DNA of 11,908 nt from an uncultured Alphaproteobacteria bacterium (lineage in GTDB: Bacteria; Pseudomonadota; Alphaproteobacteria; Rhizobiales; Hyphomicrobiaceae). The translations under genes were made by a program, and so were the position numbers. The notes below the pieces were generated by a model. It had not been told where the DNA came from. It ran no database searches and was given only the letters and a program-made list of their open reading frames with translations. Of the stretch, positions 1-6,510 are shown one piece after another. The stretch lies in assembly GCA_937950105.1 (NCBI GenBank), contig CALFEM010000481.1:1-11908 (forward strand). The letters are read 5' to 3'. Each line of letters begins with the position of its first letter. The stretch's first letter is position 1.

Positions 1-901
1 TCGGCCGCTGCAGCGCGTTGGCGTCGACGCCGCCGGTCAGCACCTTGCCCGACGACGGCACCACCGTGTTGTAGGCACGACCGAGGCGCGTGATGGAGTC
101 GAGCAGGATCACCACGTCGCGCTTGTGCTCCACCAGACGCTTGGCCTTTTCGATCACCATCTCCGACACCTGCACGTGGCGCGACGGCGGTTCGTCGAAG
201 GTTGAGGAGATGACTTCGCCCTTCACCGAGCGCTGCATGTCGGTGACTTCTTCCGGGCGCTCGTCGATCAGGAGCACGATCAGGTAGCACTCGGGGTGGT
301 TGGTCGAGATGGCGTGGGCGATGTTCTGCAGCAGCACGGTCTTGCCGGTGCGCGGCGGCGCCACGATCAGGCCGCGCTGGCCCTTGCCGAGCGGCGCAAC
401 GATGTCGATGACGCGCGCCGACAGATCCTTGATGGTCGGATCTTCGATTTCCATCTTCAGCCACTTGGTCGGATAGAGCGGCGTGAGGTTGTCGAAGTGG
501 ATCTTGTGCTTGGCCGCTTCCGGGTCCTCGAAGTTGATCCTCGAGACCTTGAGCAGGGCAAAGTAGCGCTCCCCGTCCTTGGGTGAGCGGATGTGGCCCT
601 CGACCGTGTCGCCGGTGCGCAGCGCGAAGCGGCGGATCTGGGACGGCGAGACGTAGATGTCGTCCGGGCCGGGCAGGTAGTTGGCGTCCGGCGAGCGCAG
701 GAAGCCGAAGCCGTCCTGCAGCACCTCGACGACGCCCATGCCGAGAATTTCCGTATCCTGGCTCGCGAGCTGCTTCAGCGTCGCGAACATCAGTTCTTGT
801 TTGCGCATGGTCGAGGCGTTCTCGACACCGACTTCCTCGGCGAACGCCAGCAGCTCGACGGGTGTCTTGAGCTTCAGGTCCTCGAGCTTGACTTCCTTCA
901 T
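1..901 (-). CDS. rho: Transcription termination factor Rho (3' part outside the window)
   Basis: Rho is the hexameric RNA helicase/ATPase that binds rut sites on nascent RNA and ends transcription in the cytoplasm. Translating the minus strand from the ATG at 901 gives 300 uninterrupted residues before the window edge; full-length Rho is usually about 420. Visible in order: a Rho N-terminal helical domain (about 1-47), the RNA-binding cold-shock-like domain with its RNP1-type DGFGFLR (63-69), the Walker A loop APPRTGKT (181-188), the Walker B stretch VVILLD (263-268), and [11 protein letters not shown] (283-293) of the Q-loop region. The missing part is the R-loop and C-terminus. A GGAG ribosome site (complement of 909-912) sits 7 nt before the ATG, which supports this start. 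hemJ lies upstream on the same strand across 388 nt, so rho may be read from hemJ or from its own promoter. The identification is essentially certain. Confidence 0.97.
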   Translation of the reverse strand, partial: MKEVKLEDLKLKTPVELLAFAEEVGVENASTMRKQELMFATLKQLASQDTEILGMGVVEVLQDGFGFLRSPDANYLPGPDDIYVSPSQIRRFALRTGDTVEGHIRSPKDGERYFALLKVSRINFEDPEAAKHKIHFDNLTPLYPTKWLKMEIEDPTIKDLSARVIDIVAPLGKGQRGLIVAPPRTGKTVLLQNIAHAISTNHPECYLIVLLIDERPEEVTDMQRSVKGEVISSTFDEPPSRHVQVSEMVIEKAKRLVEHKRDVVILLDSITRLGRAYNTVVPSSGKVLTGGVDANALQRP

Positions 902-1090
902 GGAGGAACTCCGGGAGTGGCAGCGGTGGCGCAAGGCGGGAAGAGGCTGGACCGTGCCGGGATGGATGGGGTGGATGGCAGTTGCCGAAGCGTGGGATCG
1001 ACCCACGAGGTCCGTAACGCCCGGCAGCCTCTTGCGCAGCGGGCGAACTCTAAGGCCGGAGAGGCCGCGAGTCGGATCGGAATGGAACCT

Positions 1091-1119
1091 CTATAGCAGA
1101 CGGGCTCGCACGGCGGAAG
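1091..1119 (-). promoter_or_regulatory. Possible rho promoter
   Basis: On the minus strand an extended -10-like TGCTATAG (hexamer CTATAG, complement of 1091-1096) lies 17 nt after CTTCCG (complement of 1114-1119), a weak -35. Spacing is right and the -10 is fair, but the -35 matches the consensus poorly. Transcription would begin near 1084. This is inference from pattern only. Confidence 0.3.
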
Positions 1120-1245
1120 GCGCACAGCTGCAACAATCGCCCGGCACGAATGGTTCCTTGCGGCCGACCCGATGCGCCCAGAGCTATGCGGGCTGATCCG
1201 AGCCCTTGCCAAAAAACAAGCTGATGCCGCGTGGCCGCCCCGATC

Positions 1246-1272
1246 GTCGCACGCCCCCTACCGGCGTGCGAC
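1246..1272 (-). terminator. 10-bp inverted repeat downstream of hemJ, possible terminator
   Basis: A perfect 10-bp inverted repeat (GTCGCACGCC, 7-nt loop, GGCGTGCGAC) begins 18 nt after the hemJ stop on the minus strand. No T-run follows directly; six T come about 30 nt further on (complement of 1211-1216). It is therefore not a textbook intrinsic terminator. It may stabilise the hemJ mRNA end or reduce read-through into rho. Confidence 0.4.
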
Positions 1273-1289
1273 GTGAATCGGTGGCGGCA

Positions 1290-1826
1290 CTAAAACGGCT
1301 TCACGATCACCATGACGACGATGACGATCATCAGGACCGTGGGAACCTCGTTGATGATGCGCCAGTGCCGCGGCGGCTTCATATTGCGGTCCTCGGCGAA
1401 GGCGCGCACCGAAGCCGAGAAATAGCCGTGCGCCCACGACAGGACGAGTGCGGCCAGAAGTTTCACGTGAAACCATCCGGAGGTGAAGAACCCCGCCTGC
1501 CAAGCGAGCCAGACGCCAAGGACCCACGACACGATCATGGCCGGGTTCATGATCAGGCGCAGCAACCGCCGCTCCATCACCTTGAACGTCTCCGACTGCT
1601 GCGATCCGGCGGGCGCGTCGCAGTGGTAGATGAACAGGCGCGGCAGATACAACATGCCGGCCATCCACGAGATCACCGCTATGACGTGGACGGATTTCAC
1701 CCACAGGTAGGCTTCGTCTCCCATCAGCAACATGGCCGCCGCCGTAGCGGCTACTGTGACAGCAATTGCGATCGCGGCACGCTTGGCCGGAGAGGCGGCA
1801 GTTTCGGGAGGTAACGGCGTCGACAT
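1290..1826 (-). CDS. hemJ: Protoporphyrinogen IX oxidase HemJ (UPF0093 membrane protein)
   Basis: HemJ oxidises protoporphyrinogen IX to protoporphyrin IX, the next-to-last step of haem synthesis, in the inner membrane. It replaces oxygen-dependent HemY or HemG in most Alphaproteobacteria. The 178-residue product has four or five hydrophobic segments (about 17-36, 43-64, 90-110, 119-137, 161-176). It carries the family signature around His47 (WVKSVHVIAVISWMAGMLYL at 42-61), then PRLFIYH (62-68), and MERRLLRLIMNP (84-95). The N-terminal tail before the first segment is about 15 residues. No clear Shine-Dalgarno precedes the ATG at 1826, so the start is slightly uncertain. A stop codon lies directly before this ATG, so the frame cannot extend upstream. 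The gene is co-oriented with rho, an arrangement I recall as common in Rhizobiales. Haem genes such as hemE or hemH are not next to it here. Confidence 0.93.
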   Translation of the reverse strand: MSTPLPPETAASPAKRAAIAIAVTVAATAAAMLLMGDEAYLWVKSVHVIAVISWMAGMLYLPRLFIYHCDAPAGSQQSETFKVMERRLLRLIMNPAMIVSWVLGVWLAWQAGFFTSGWFHVKLLAALVLSWAHGYFSASVRAFAEDRNMKPPRHWRIINEVPTVLMIVIVVMVIVKPF

Positions 1827-2084
1827 TTATTGACCGTTGTTCATTGTGAGGTCATAAGCGGTGTCACGAAACTGCCAGGGCGCGGCCGGCCGGCGCGTCA
1901 ACCGCATAGGTCAAGCGTAGCGCCGTAGATGTGAGCCGAGAGGGCGCCAGCGGCGGGCACTGCGGCAAGCACACCGCGACCCGGGGACCGGATGCGAAGC
2001 GTCGAGGCAGCTCGGCGAACCCGCTTGTGGCAACAGTGCGCCGCGGCCTAAGTTGCCCACCCCTTGGTATCGCAGAAGACGAAC
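1827..2084. other. Divergent spacer between hemJ and the rsmC-like gene (258 nt)
   Basis: This spacer must hold promoters for both directions. On the minus strand two TTGAC-type hexamers (complements of 1896-1901 and 1909-1914) could be -35 elements for hemJ, but I found no convincing -10 at the right spacing. A GC-rich GGCCGGCC-centred near-palindrome lies around 1882-1894. I see no gene here. Confidence 0.4.
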
Positions 2085-3161
2085 GTGCCCGAGCCGATCA
2101 TACACATCTACGGAGTAGTGTCCTCCGGGCTGGCCGAGGTGCCGGCCGGTGCGCAGCAGTGCTCGCCGCGCGTACCGGGCGCGTCCCCGCTCGGCCTCGT
2201 TCCGGCCGGCAGCAGCGCCGGCATGGTGGTGCATGCGCCCGCGAGCGTGATCGAGCGTCGCCGCGTACTGGCTCTGGCTCTGAGGGCACTCGCGCCGGGC
2301 GCACCGCTGGTCGCCATTGCGCACAACACCAAAGGCGGGACGCGGCTCGTCAAGGAACTCGAGGCCTTCGGCTGTTCGGTAACCAGTGAGCATAAGCGCC
2401 ATCACCGCATCGTGCGGGCAGTCCGTCCCGAGCATGTGCACGGATTGCAGGAAGCGATCGACGACGGCGATGCCATTTTCCTCCCCGATCTCGGCTTGTG
2501 GTCGCAGCCGGGCCTGTTCAACTGGGACCGTATCGATCCGGGCTCGGCGCTGTTGCTGGAGCATCTGCCGGTGACGACGGGCTGCGGCGCTGACCTCGGC
2601 TGCGGCATCGGCGTGCTGGCGCGCGCGGTCAGGGAGAAAAATCCGGCCGCCGTCCTGCACCTGATCGACATCGACGCTCGCGCGCTGGACATAGCGCGCC
2701 GCAACGTGCCGGGTGACGGCCTCTTCCTGCACTGGGCCGACCTGAGGGCCGCTCGTATCTCCGGTGCGTCTCCCGTTGGGGAGAGGCAAACCGAGATGCC
2801 TCTGATCGGCGTGCTGCCGGCGGGGCTCGATTTCGTCGTCTGCAATCCGCCGTTCCACGACGCTGGCGAGGAGGATAAATCGCTCGGCAAACTGTTCATC
2901 GAGCGCGCGGCGGACATGCTGCGTCCGGGAGGCCAGCTGTGGCTGACCGCCAACCGGCATCTCCCGTACGAGGCTATTCTGCGCGGACGTTTCGAAACCG
3001 TTGAGGCGATCGCCGACCGCGCCGGCTTCAAGGTCTACGCCGCGACCAAGGCGACCGGACGCACTCAGGCAGCCACGCGCGAAACCTCCCGCAGGGCTTC
3101 CAGCTCTGCCGCCGATTCACGCCCGGCGCGAAAGGGCGGCGGGCGATCGGGGCACCGATGA
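2085..3161 (+). CDS. RsmC-like class I SAM-dependent rRNA (guanine-N2)-methyltransferase
   Basis: Members of this family methylate guanine N2 in rRNA; E. coli RsmC acts on G1207 of 16S rRNA. From the GTG at 2085 the product has 358 residues. The N-terminal half is a degenerate methyltransferase-like domain, as in RsmC. The catalytic half begins near 138 (GLWSQPGLFNWDRIDPGSA), with SAM motif I DLGCGIGVL (170-178), acidic LIDID (193-197), and the catalytic NPPFHD (254-259), typical of N-methylation of exocyclic amines. ANRHLPYE and GFKVYA near the end also fit RsmC. About 25 residues (222-247) between DLR and LDFVV look like an insertion and coincide with a palindromic element. The last 35 residues are a basic, low-complexity tail (S/R/A/G). 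A TTG at 2064 in the same frame is an alternative start; neither has a strong ribosome site. The stop overlaps the next gene's start, so the two are coupled. RsmC activity is inferred from family membership. Confidence 0.88.
   Translation: MPEPIIHIYGVVSSGLAEVPAGAQQCSPRVPGASPLGLVPAGSSAGMVVHAPASVIERRRVLALALRALAPGAPLVAIAHNTKGGTRLVKELEAFGCSVTSEHKRHHRIVRAVRPEHVHGLQEAIDDGDAIFLPDLGLWSQPGLFNWDRIDPGSALLLEHLPVTTGCGADLGCGIGVLARAVREKNPAAVLHLIDIDARALDIARRNVPGDGLFLHWADLRAARISGASPVGERQTEMPLIGVLPAGLDFVVCNPPFHDAGEEDKSLGKLFIERAADMLRPGGQLWLTANRHLPYEAILRGRFETVEAIADRAGFKVYAATKATGRTQAATRETSRRASSSAADSRPARKGGGRSGHR
2769..2784. repeat. Palindromic repeat-like element inside the rsmC-like coding sequence
   Basis: TCTCCC (2769-2774), loop GTTG, GGGAGA (2779-2784) form a hairpin. 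A second short inverted repeat, GAGGC (2783-2787) and GCCTC (2798-2802), lies next to it. The core resembles the CTCTCCC...GGGAGAG palindromes that I recall as dispersed between genes in Bradyrhizobium-type genomes. Here it is read in frame, giving the peptide SPVGER. The extent of the inserted unit is a guess (about 2750-2825). Confidence 0.45.
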
Positions 3162-3916
3162 CCTCCACCGCACCGCCGCGCCTGCGCCTCGACCGACTGC
3201 TCGCCAACATGGGCTACGGCTCGCGCAAAGACATCGCCGCGCTGGTCAAGGCCGGTCGCATCGTCCTCGACGGCGCTGCGCTGAAGGACGCCGACACGCA
3301 CGTGCCGGTGTCGGCGGACCTGCCGCTGCGACTGAAGATCAACGGCGAGCCGCTCGATCCGCCGCCCGGCATCGCGCTCATGCTGCACAAGCCGCTCGGC
3401 GTGACCTGCAGCCACAAGGAGGCGGGCCCGCTGGTGTACGGTCTGCTTCCCGCCCGTTGGCGTGCGCGGAAGCCGGCGATTTCCACCGTCGGACGCCTCG
3501 ACAAGGACACCTCGGGCCTGCTGCTGCTGACCGACGACGGCGCCCTGCTGCACCGGATCATCTCCCCCAAAAGCGAAGTGTCGAAGCGCTATCGGGTCAC
3601 GCTGGCGCGCCCGTTGCGCGGTGACGAGGCGGCGGCGCTCGCCTCGGGCACGCTGATGCTCGAGAGCGAGGAGAAGCCGCTGCTGCCCGTCGCCATGGAA
3701 CTCCTCGCCGACAGTCCGGCGGCGACGCCCGTCGTGCACGTGACGCTGACCGAGGGCCGATATCATCAGGTACGGCGCATGTTCGCCGCGCTCGGCAATC
3801 ACGTCACGGCACTGCACCGCGACCGCGTCGGCGGCCTCGCCCTGCCGGACGATCTCGCGCCTGGCCAATGGCGCCTGCTCGACGCTGCTGGGACCGCGCG
3901 CATCTTCAACGCCTGA
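3158..3916 (+). CDS. 16S rRNA pseudouridine synthase, RsuA/RluB/E/F family
   Basis: The enzyme isomerises uridine to pseudouridine in rRNA; RsuA acts on U516 of 16S rRNA. The 252-residue protein has an N-terminal S4 RNA-binding domain (about 8-65: LRLDRLLANMGYGSRKD onward). The catalytic domain follows, with GRLDKDTSG (112-120), whose Asp115 is the expected nucleophile, and LLLLTDDG just after it. The C-terminal EGRYHQVRRMFAALGNHV is also typical. The length fits RsuA (about 230-250). The ATG overlaps the upstream stop as ATGA, so translation is probably coupled to the rsmC-like gene, joining two 16S rRNA modification enzymes in one unit. Which uridine it modifies cannot be read from sequence: RsuA is favoured by the partner gene and length, but RluB/RluE/RluF-type activity is possible. 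Confidence 0.9.
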   Translation: MTSTAPPRLRLDRLLANMGYGSRKDIAALVKAGRIVLDGAALKDADTHVPVSADLPLRLKINGEPLDPPPGIALMLHKPLGVTCSHKEAGPLVYGLLPARWRARKPAISTVGRLDKDTSGLLLLTDDGALLHRIISPKSEVSKRYRVTLARPLRGDEAAALASGTLMLESEEKPLLPVAMELLADSPAATPVVHVTLTEGRYHQVRRMFAALGNHVTALHRDRVGGLALPDDLAPGQWRLLDAAGTARIFNA

Positions 3917-3978
3917 TCCCTGTCATCTGCGTTTCACGCTGGCGTGCGCCCGTCGCGCAAGGTTCAGCGGAGGCGTCG

Positions 3979-5220
3979 ATGATTCGCGATCGAAAACCGC
4001 ACGTCGAGATCGTCTACTTCAATGCCGGTGGCGGTCATCGCGCGGCGGCCATGGCCTTGGCGGATTCGATCCGCCTCTCCGGTTTCGACTGGCATGTCGA
4101 GCTGGTGCAGCTCCAGGAGCTGCTGCAGTCGCTCGATCCGATCTACCAGACGATGGGGTTCCATTCCGAGGAACTTTACAATCGCGCCCTGAAGCGCGGC
4201 TGGACCTACGGCTCGAAGACCTTCCTGCGCGTTCTGCAACAGGGCATCTCGATCGAGGCTCCGGCTTTCAGGCGCCGACTGCGCGACTGGTGGTCGAGGC
4301 GCGCGCCCGATCTGGTCGTCTCCGTCGTCCCGAATTTCAACCGCATCATGTTCGAGGCGCTGCGCGAGGCGCATCCGCACACACCGTTCGTCACCATCAT
4401 GACCGACTTCGCCGACGTGCCGCCGCACTTCTGGATGGAGCGACAGGACCAGCACATCGTCTGCGGCACGCGCAAGGCGGCATTGCAGGCGGCGCTTTCG
4501 GGCTTCTATCGCCCAGAGTGTATTCACGAGGTTTCCGGCATGATCGTGCGGCCGCGCTTCTACGCGGCGGCGGGCGCGAAGCCGTCGCTCACCCGCGAGC
4601 AACTGGGGCTCGATCCGCAGGGCAAGGTCGCACTGGTCATGTTCGGCGGTTACGGCTCGGAGGAAAGCGGCGAGGTGATCACGCATCTCGGCCGTCTCGG
4701 CGTGTCGTCGATCCTCATGTGCGGACGCAACGAGCAACTGCTCGAAAGCTGTCGCGATCGACCCGGCGTGCATGCCGTCGGCTTCACCGAACGCGTCGAG
4801 GACTACATGCGGCTCGCGGATTTCTTCGTCGGCAAGCCGGGGCCGGGCAGCATCAGCGAGGCGCTGTTGATGGGCCTGCCGGTGATCGTGACGAGCAACA
4901 GCCGCACCATGATTCAGGAGCGCTACAACGTCACGTGGGTGGAGGAGCAGGGCGTCGGCCTCGGCATCGCCGGTTATCGTCAGCTCGACGAGGCCGTGCG
5001 CTACCTGCTCACGGGCGACTGCCTCGCCGGCTATCGCCGCCGCGCCGCTTCACTCGCCAACCGCGCCGTGTTCGAGCTGCCGCCACTCCTGCGCCGCATC
5101 CTCGACGGACACGAGCGGGGGGACGTGACAACGTCCGCGATTCTCTCACACCCCGGACATGACGACTTGTCGGCTCAGCCGAGCCGCGTAACCTTGGGCG
5201 CGTCCCAGGGGATCACGTAG
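3979..5220 (+). CDS. GT28-family glycosyltransferase (monogalactosyldiacylglycerol synthase-like)
   Basis: The protein belongs to the MurG/MGDG-synthase group, which transfers a sugar from a nucleotide sugar to a lipid acceptor at the inner membrane face. It has 413 residues. An N-terminal Rossmann domain opens with IVYFNAGGGHRAAAMALAD (11-29), where GGGH is the acceptor-binding loop of MGDG synthases. The C-terminal donor domain has VMFGGYGSEES (220-230) and GKPGPGSISEALLMGLPVIV (285-304). No membrane-spanning segment is visible, as expected for a peripheral enzyme. The start is fixed by CGGAGG (3968-3973), 5 nt before the ATG. It lies 62 nt after the pseudouridine synthase gene and may share its transcript. 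The last 46 nt overlap, tail to tail, a small minus-strand gene. Related alphaproteobacterial enzymes make glycosyl-diacylglycerols, including under phosphate limitation; that role and the sugar used are inference. Confidence 0.88.
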   Translation: MIRDRKPHVEIVYFNAGGGHRAAAMALADSIRLSGFDWHVELVQLQELLQSLDPIYQTMGFHSEELYNRALKRGWTYGSKTFLRVLQQGISIEAPAFRRRLRDWWSRRAPDLVVSVVPNFNRIMFEALREAHPHTPFVTIMTDFADVPPHFWMERQDQHIVCGTRKAALQAALSGFYRPECIHEVSGMIVRPRFYAAAGAKPSLTREQLGLDPQGKVALVMFGGYGSEESGEVITHLGRLGVSSILMCGRNEQLLESCRDRPGVHAVGFTERVEDYMRLADFFVGKPGPGSISEALLMGLPVIVTSNSRTMIQERYNVTWVEEQGVGLGIAGYRQLDEAVRYLLTGDCLAGYRRRAASLANRAVFELPPLLRRILDGHERGDVTTSAILSHPGHDDLSAQPSRVTLGASQGIT

Positions 5221-5420
5221 CAGAGATCCTGCTGCGAGCGGCCATAGCGTACGTCATTGGGAAGCCCGATGATCCGCGCCGCATCCATCTTCTCGACGCG
5301 GACCTCGATATCGTCGTCGTTTGGCAAGTACCGGCCAGAAACATTGCCGCACCGGCAGGCGCGCCCCGTGTGGGTGAGTGGAACGACGTCGATGCACAGG
5401 TCGCATGCAAGCAGCTTCAC
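5175..5420 (-). CDS. Small conserved-looking protein with CxxC and CxC motifs (putative zinc-binding)
   Basis: Starting at GTG 5420 on the minus strand, a GAGGAG ribosome site lies 6 nt upstream (complement of 5427-5432), an unusually good match that sets the start. The 81-residue product begins MKLLACDLC. It has Cys6-x2-Cys9, then Cys22-x-Cys24 in GRACRCGNVSGRYL, and ends with DLCYVIPWDAPKVTRLG (Cys67 unpaired). The two cysteine pairs about 12 residues apart look like a zinc ribbon or knuckle. I recall small proteins with a CxxC...CxCG.SGRY pattern in Alphaproteobacteria and phages, but know no function for them. There is no signal peptide or membrane segment. The gene's last 46 nt overlap the end of the convergent glycosyltransferase gene. 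The reading frame remains open upstream of the GTG, but without protein-like content. Calling it coding is well supported; its function is unknown. Confidence 0.72.
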   Translation of the reverse strand: MKLLACDLCIDVVPLTHTGRACRCGNVSGRYLPNDDDIEVRVEKMDAARIIGLPNDVRYGRSQQDLCYVIPWDAPKVTRLG

Positions 5421-5603
5421 GACGGTCTCCTCGGGGTCGGCTCTGTGTGATTGACCGGGACGCAAACTTCCCACGGTCGGCCAGTATGCGAAATCTATAC
5501 GAGTCCGTCCGGTATGATGGCGTGTCTCGGCTGGAATACCCCGATCGAGTTCGTTACACCGACGGCCACCATCCATGATCGCCGCAGTCAGGGAACCATC
5601 GGC

Positions 5604-6464
5604 ATGACGGACGTGCAGCACACCATCATCCCCCTGTGGCTTCGCATCTTGCGATCTCCACTGGCGCGCCTTTTCCTGTTGGGCGGAAGCGTGTTTCTGA
5701 TGATGGGCGTCAACAACGGTTTCATGAAGAAATTCGCGGCGCAACCCTTGCTTGCCATCGCGGTCACCATTGCCATGGCAGCTCTCGCGCTGGCCGTCTA
5801 CGCGAGCTATTCGCGCTTCGTCGAACGGCGTCCGGTCGCCGAACTCTCGCTACCGGGAATGGGCCGGGAATGGGCAATCGGCGCGTTGACCGGCGCAGGC
5901 CTTTATACCCTCTGCATACTCATCCTGATTGCGCTAGGAATGTATCGGATCGAAGGTTTGAATCCCTGGTCCTATGTCGTGCCGGCTGTGGCAATGGCGC
6001 TCAGCTCGGGGGTTTTCGAGGAGTTGCTTTTCCGTGGCGTGCTGTTTCGTTCCGTCGAGGATATGTTCGGCAGCTGGATTGCGCTGGCGCTATCGTCACT
6101 TGTTTTTGGTGGGGTGCATCTCCTGAACCCGGCCGGCACGGTTACGGGAGCCCTTTACATCAGTATCGAGGCTGGTGTGCTGCTGGCTGCGGCCTTCATG
6201 CTGACCCGCCGCCTGTGGCTCGGGATAGGCTTCCATATGGCCTGGAACTACACCCAGTCGGCCATCTTCTCCGGGATCGTCTCCGGGAACGCACCAGCTC
6301 AGGGCTTGATCCGATCCAACATCAAGGGGCCGGAGATACTGACCGGCGGCAGCTTTGGAGTGGAGTCCTCCGTACTCGCGTTCGCACTCTGCACGGGTGC
6401 AGGGATCGCAATGTTGATCATGACAGAACGGCGCGGCGGTATCGTGCTGATGCCGCGGACCTGA
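5604..6464 (+). CDS. CPBP-family intramembrane glutamic metalloprotease (Abi/PF02517 type)
   Basis: These are integral membrane proteins related to eukaryotic Rce1 (CAAX prenyl endopeptidase). Bacterial members have been tied to bacteriocin self-immunity and protein processing, but most have no known substrate. The 286-residue product has about eight hydrophobic segments. All three active-site motifs are intact: EExxxR at Glu139-Glu140-Arg144, FxxxH at Phe168-His172, and HxxxN at His211-Asn215. The ATG at 5604 has an AGGG site about 9 nt upstream. The frame is open back to 5451, but the extra 51 residues look non-protein-like, so I prefer 5604. Third codon positions are visibly less GC-rich than in the flanking genes, which hints at later acquisition. 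No bacteriocin gene is seen beside it. A TATGAT hexamer at 5513-5518 could be a -10, without a good -35. Confidence 0.85.
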   Translation: MTDVQHTIIPLWLRILRSPLARLFLLGGSVFLMMGVNNGFMKKFAAQPLLAIAVTIAMAALALAVYASYSRFVERRPVAELSLPGMGREWAIGALTGAGLYTLCILILIALGMYRIEGLNPWSYVVPAVAMALSSGVFEELLFRGVLFRSVEDMFGSWIALALSSLVFGGVHLLNPAGTVTGALYISIEAGVLLAAAFMLTRRLWLGIGFHMAWNYTQSAIFSGIVSGNAPAQGLIRSNIKGPEILTGGSFGVESSVLAFALCTGAGIAMLIMTERRGGIVLMPRT

Positions 6465-6510
6465 CCGACCTGATGGCGTCGGGATCGATCGGCCATGGAC
6501 CTCCGCCCCC

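Larger units (their letters stand above)
902..1289 (-). other. hemJ-rho intergenic region / rho leader (388 nt)
   Basis: I see no credible gene here. Read on the minus strand it holds, in order, the inverted repeat just after hemJ (1246-1272), a run of six T (complement of 1211-1216), a possible promoter (1091-1119), a short hairpin CGTGGG-5 nt-CCCACG (991-996 with 1002-1007), and the rho ribosome site. If the promoter is real, the rho leader is about 180 nt long. That is enough for the Rho autoregulation known in other bacteria, but no attenuator is evident from sequence alone. Confidence 0.5.

Noticed and set aside
898..1212. Minus-strand 104-codon frame in the hemJ-rho spacer
   Set aside because: No ribosome site or motif, and it overlaps the Rho start out of frame.
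1911..2960. Minus-strand frame of 349 codons opposite the RsmC-like gene
   Set aside because: Composition is Arg/Ala/Gln-rich without hydrophobic order or motifs, while the plus strand encodes a clear methyltransferase.
5421..5744. Upstream extension of the small cysteine-pair gene (189 codons in all)
   Set aside because: The added residues look random and run opposite the CPBP gene start; the GTG at 5420 has an excellent ribosome site.
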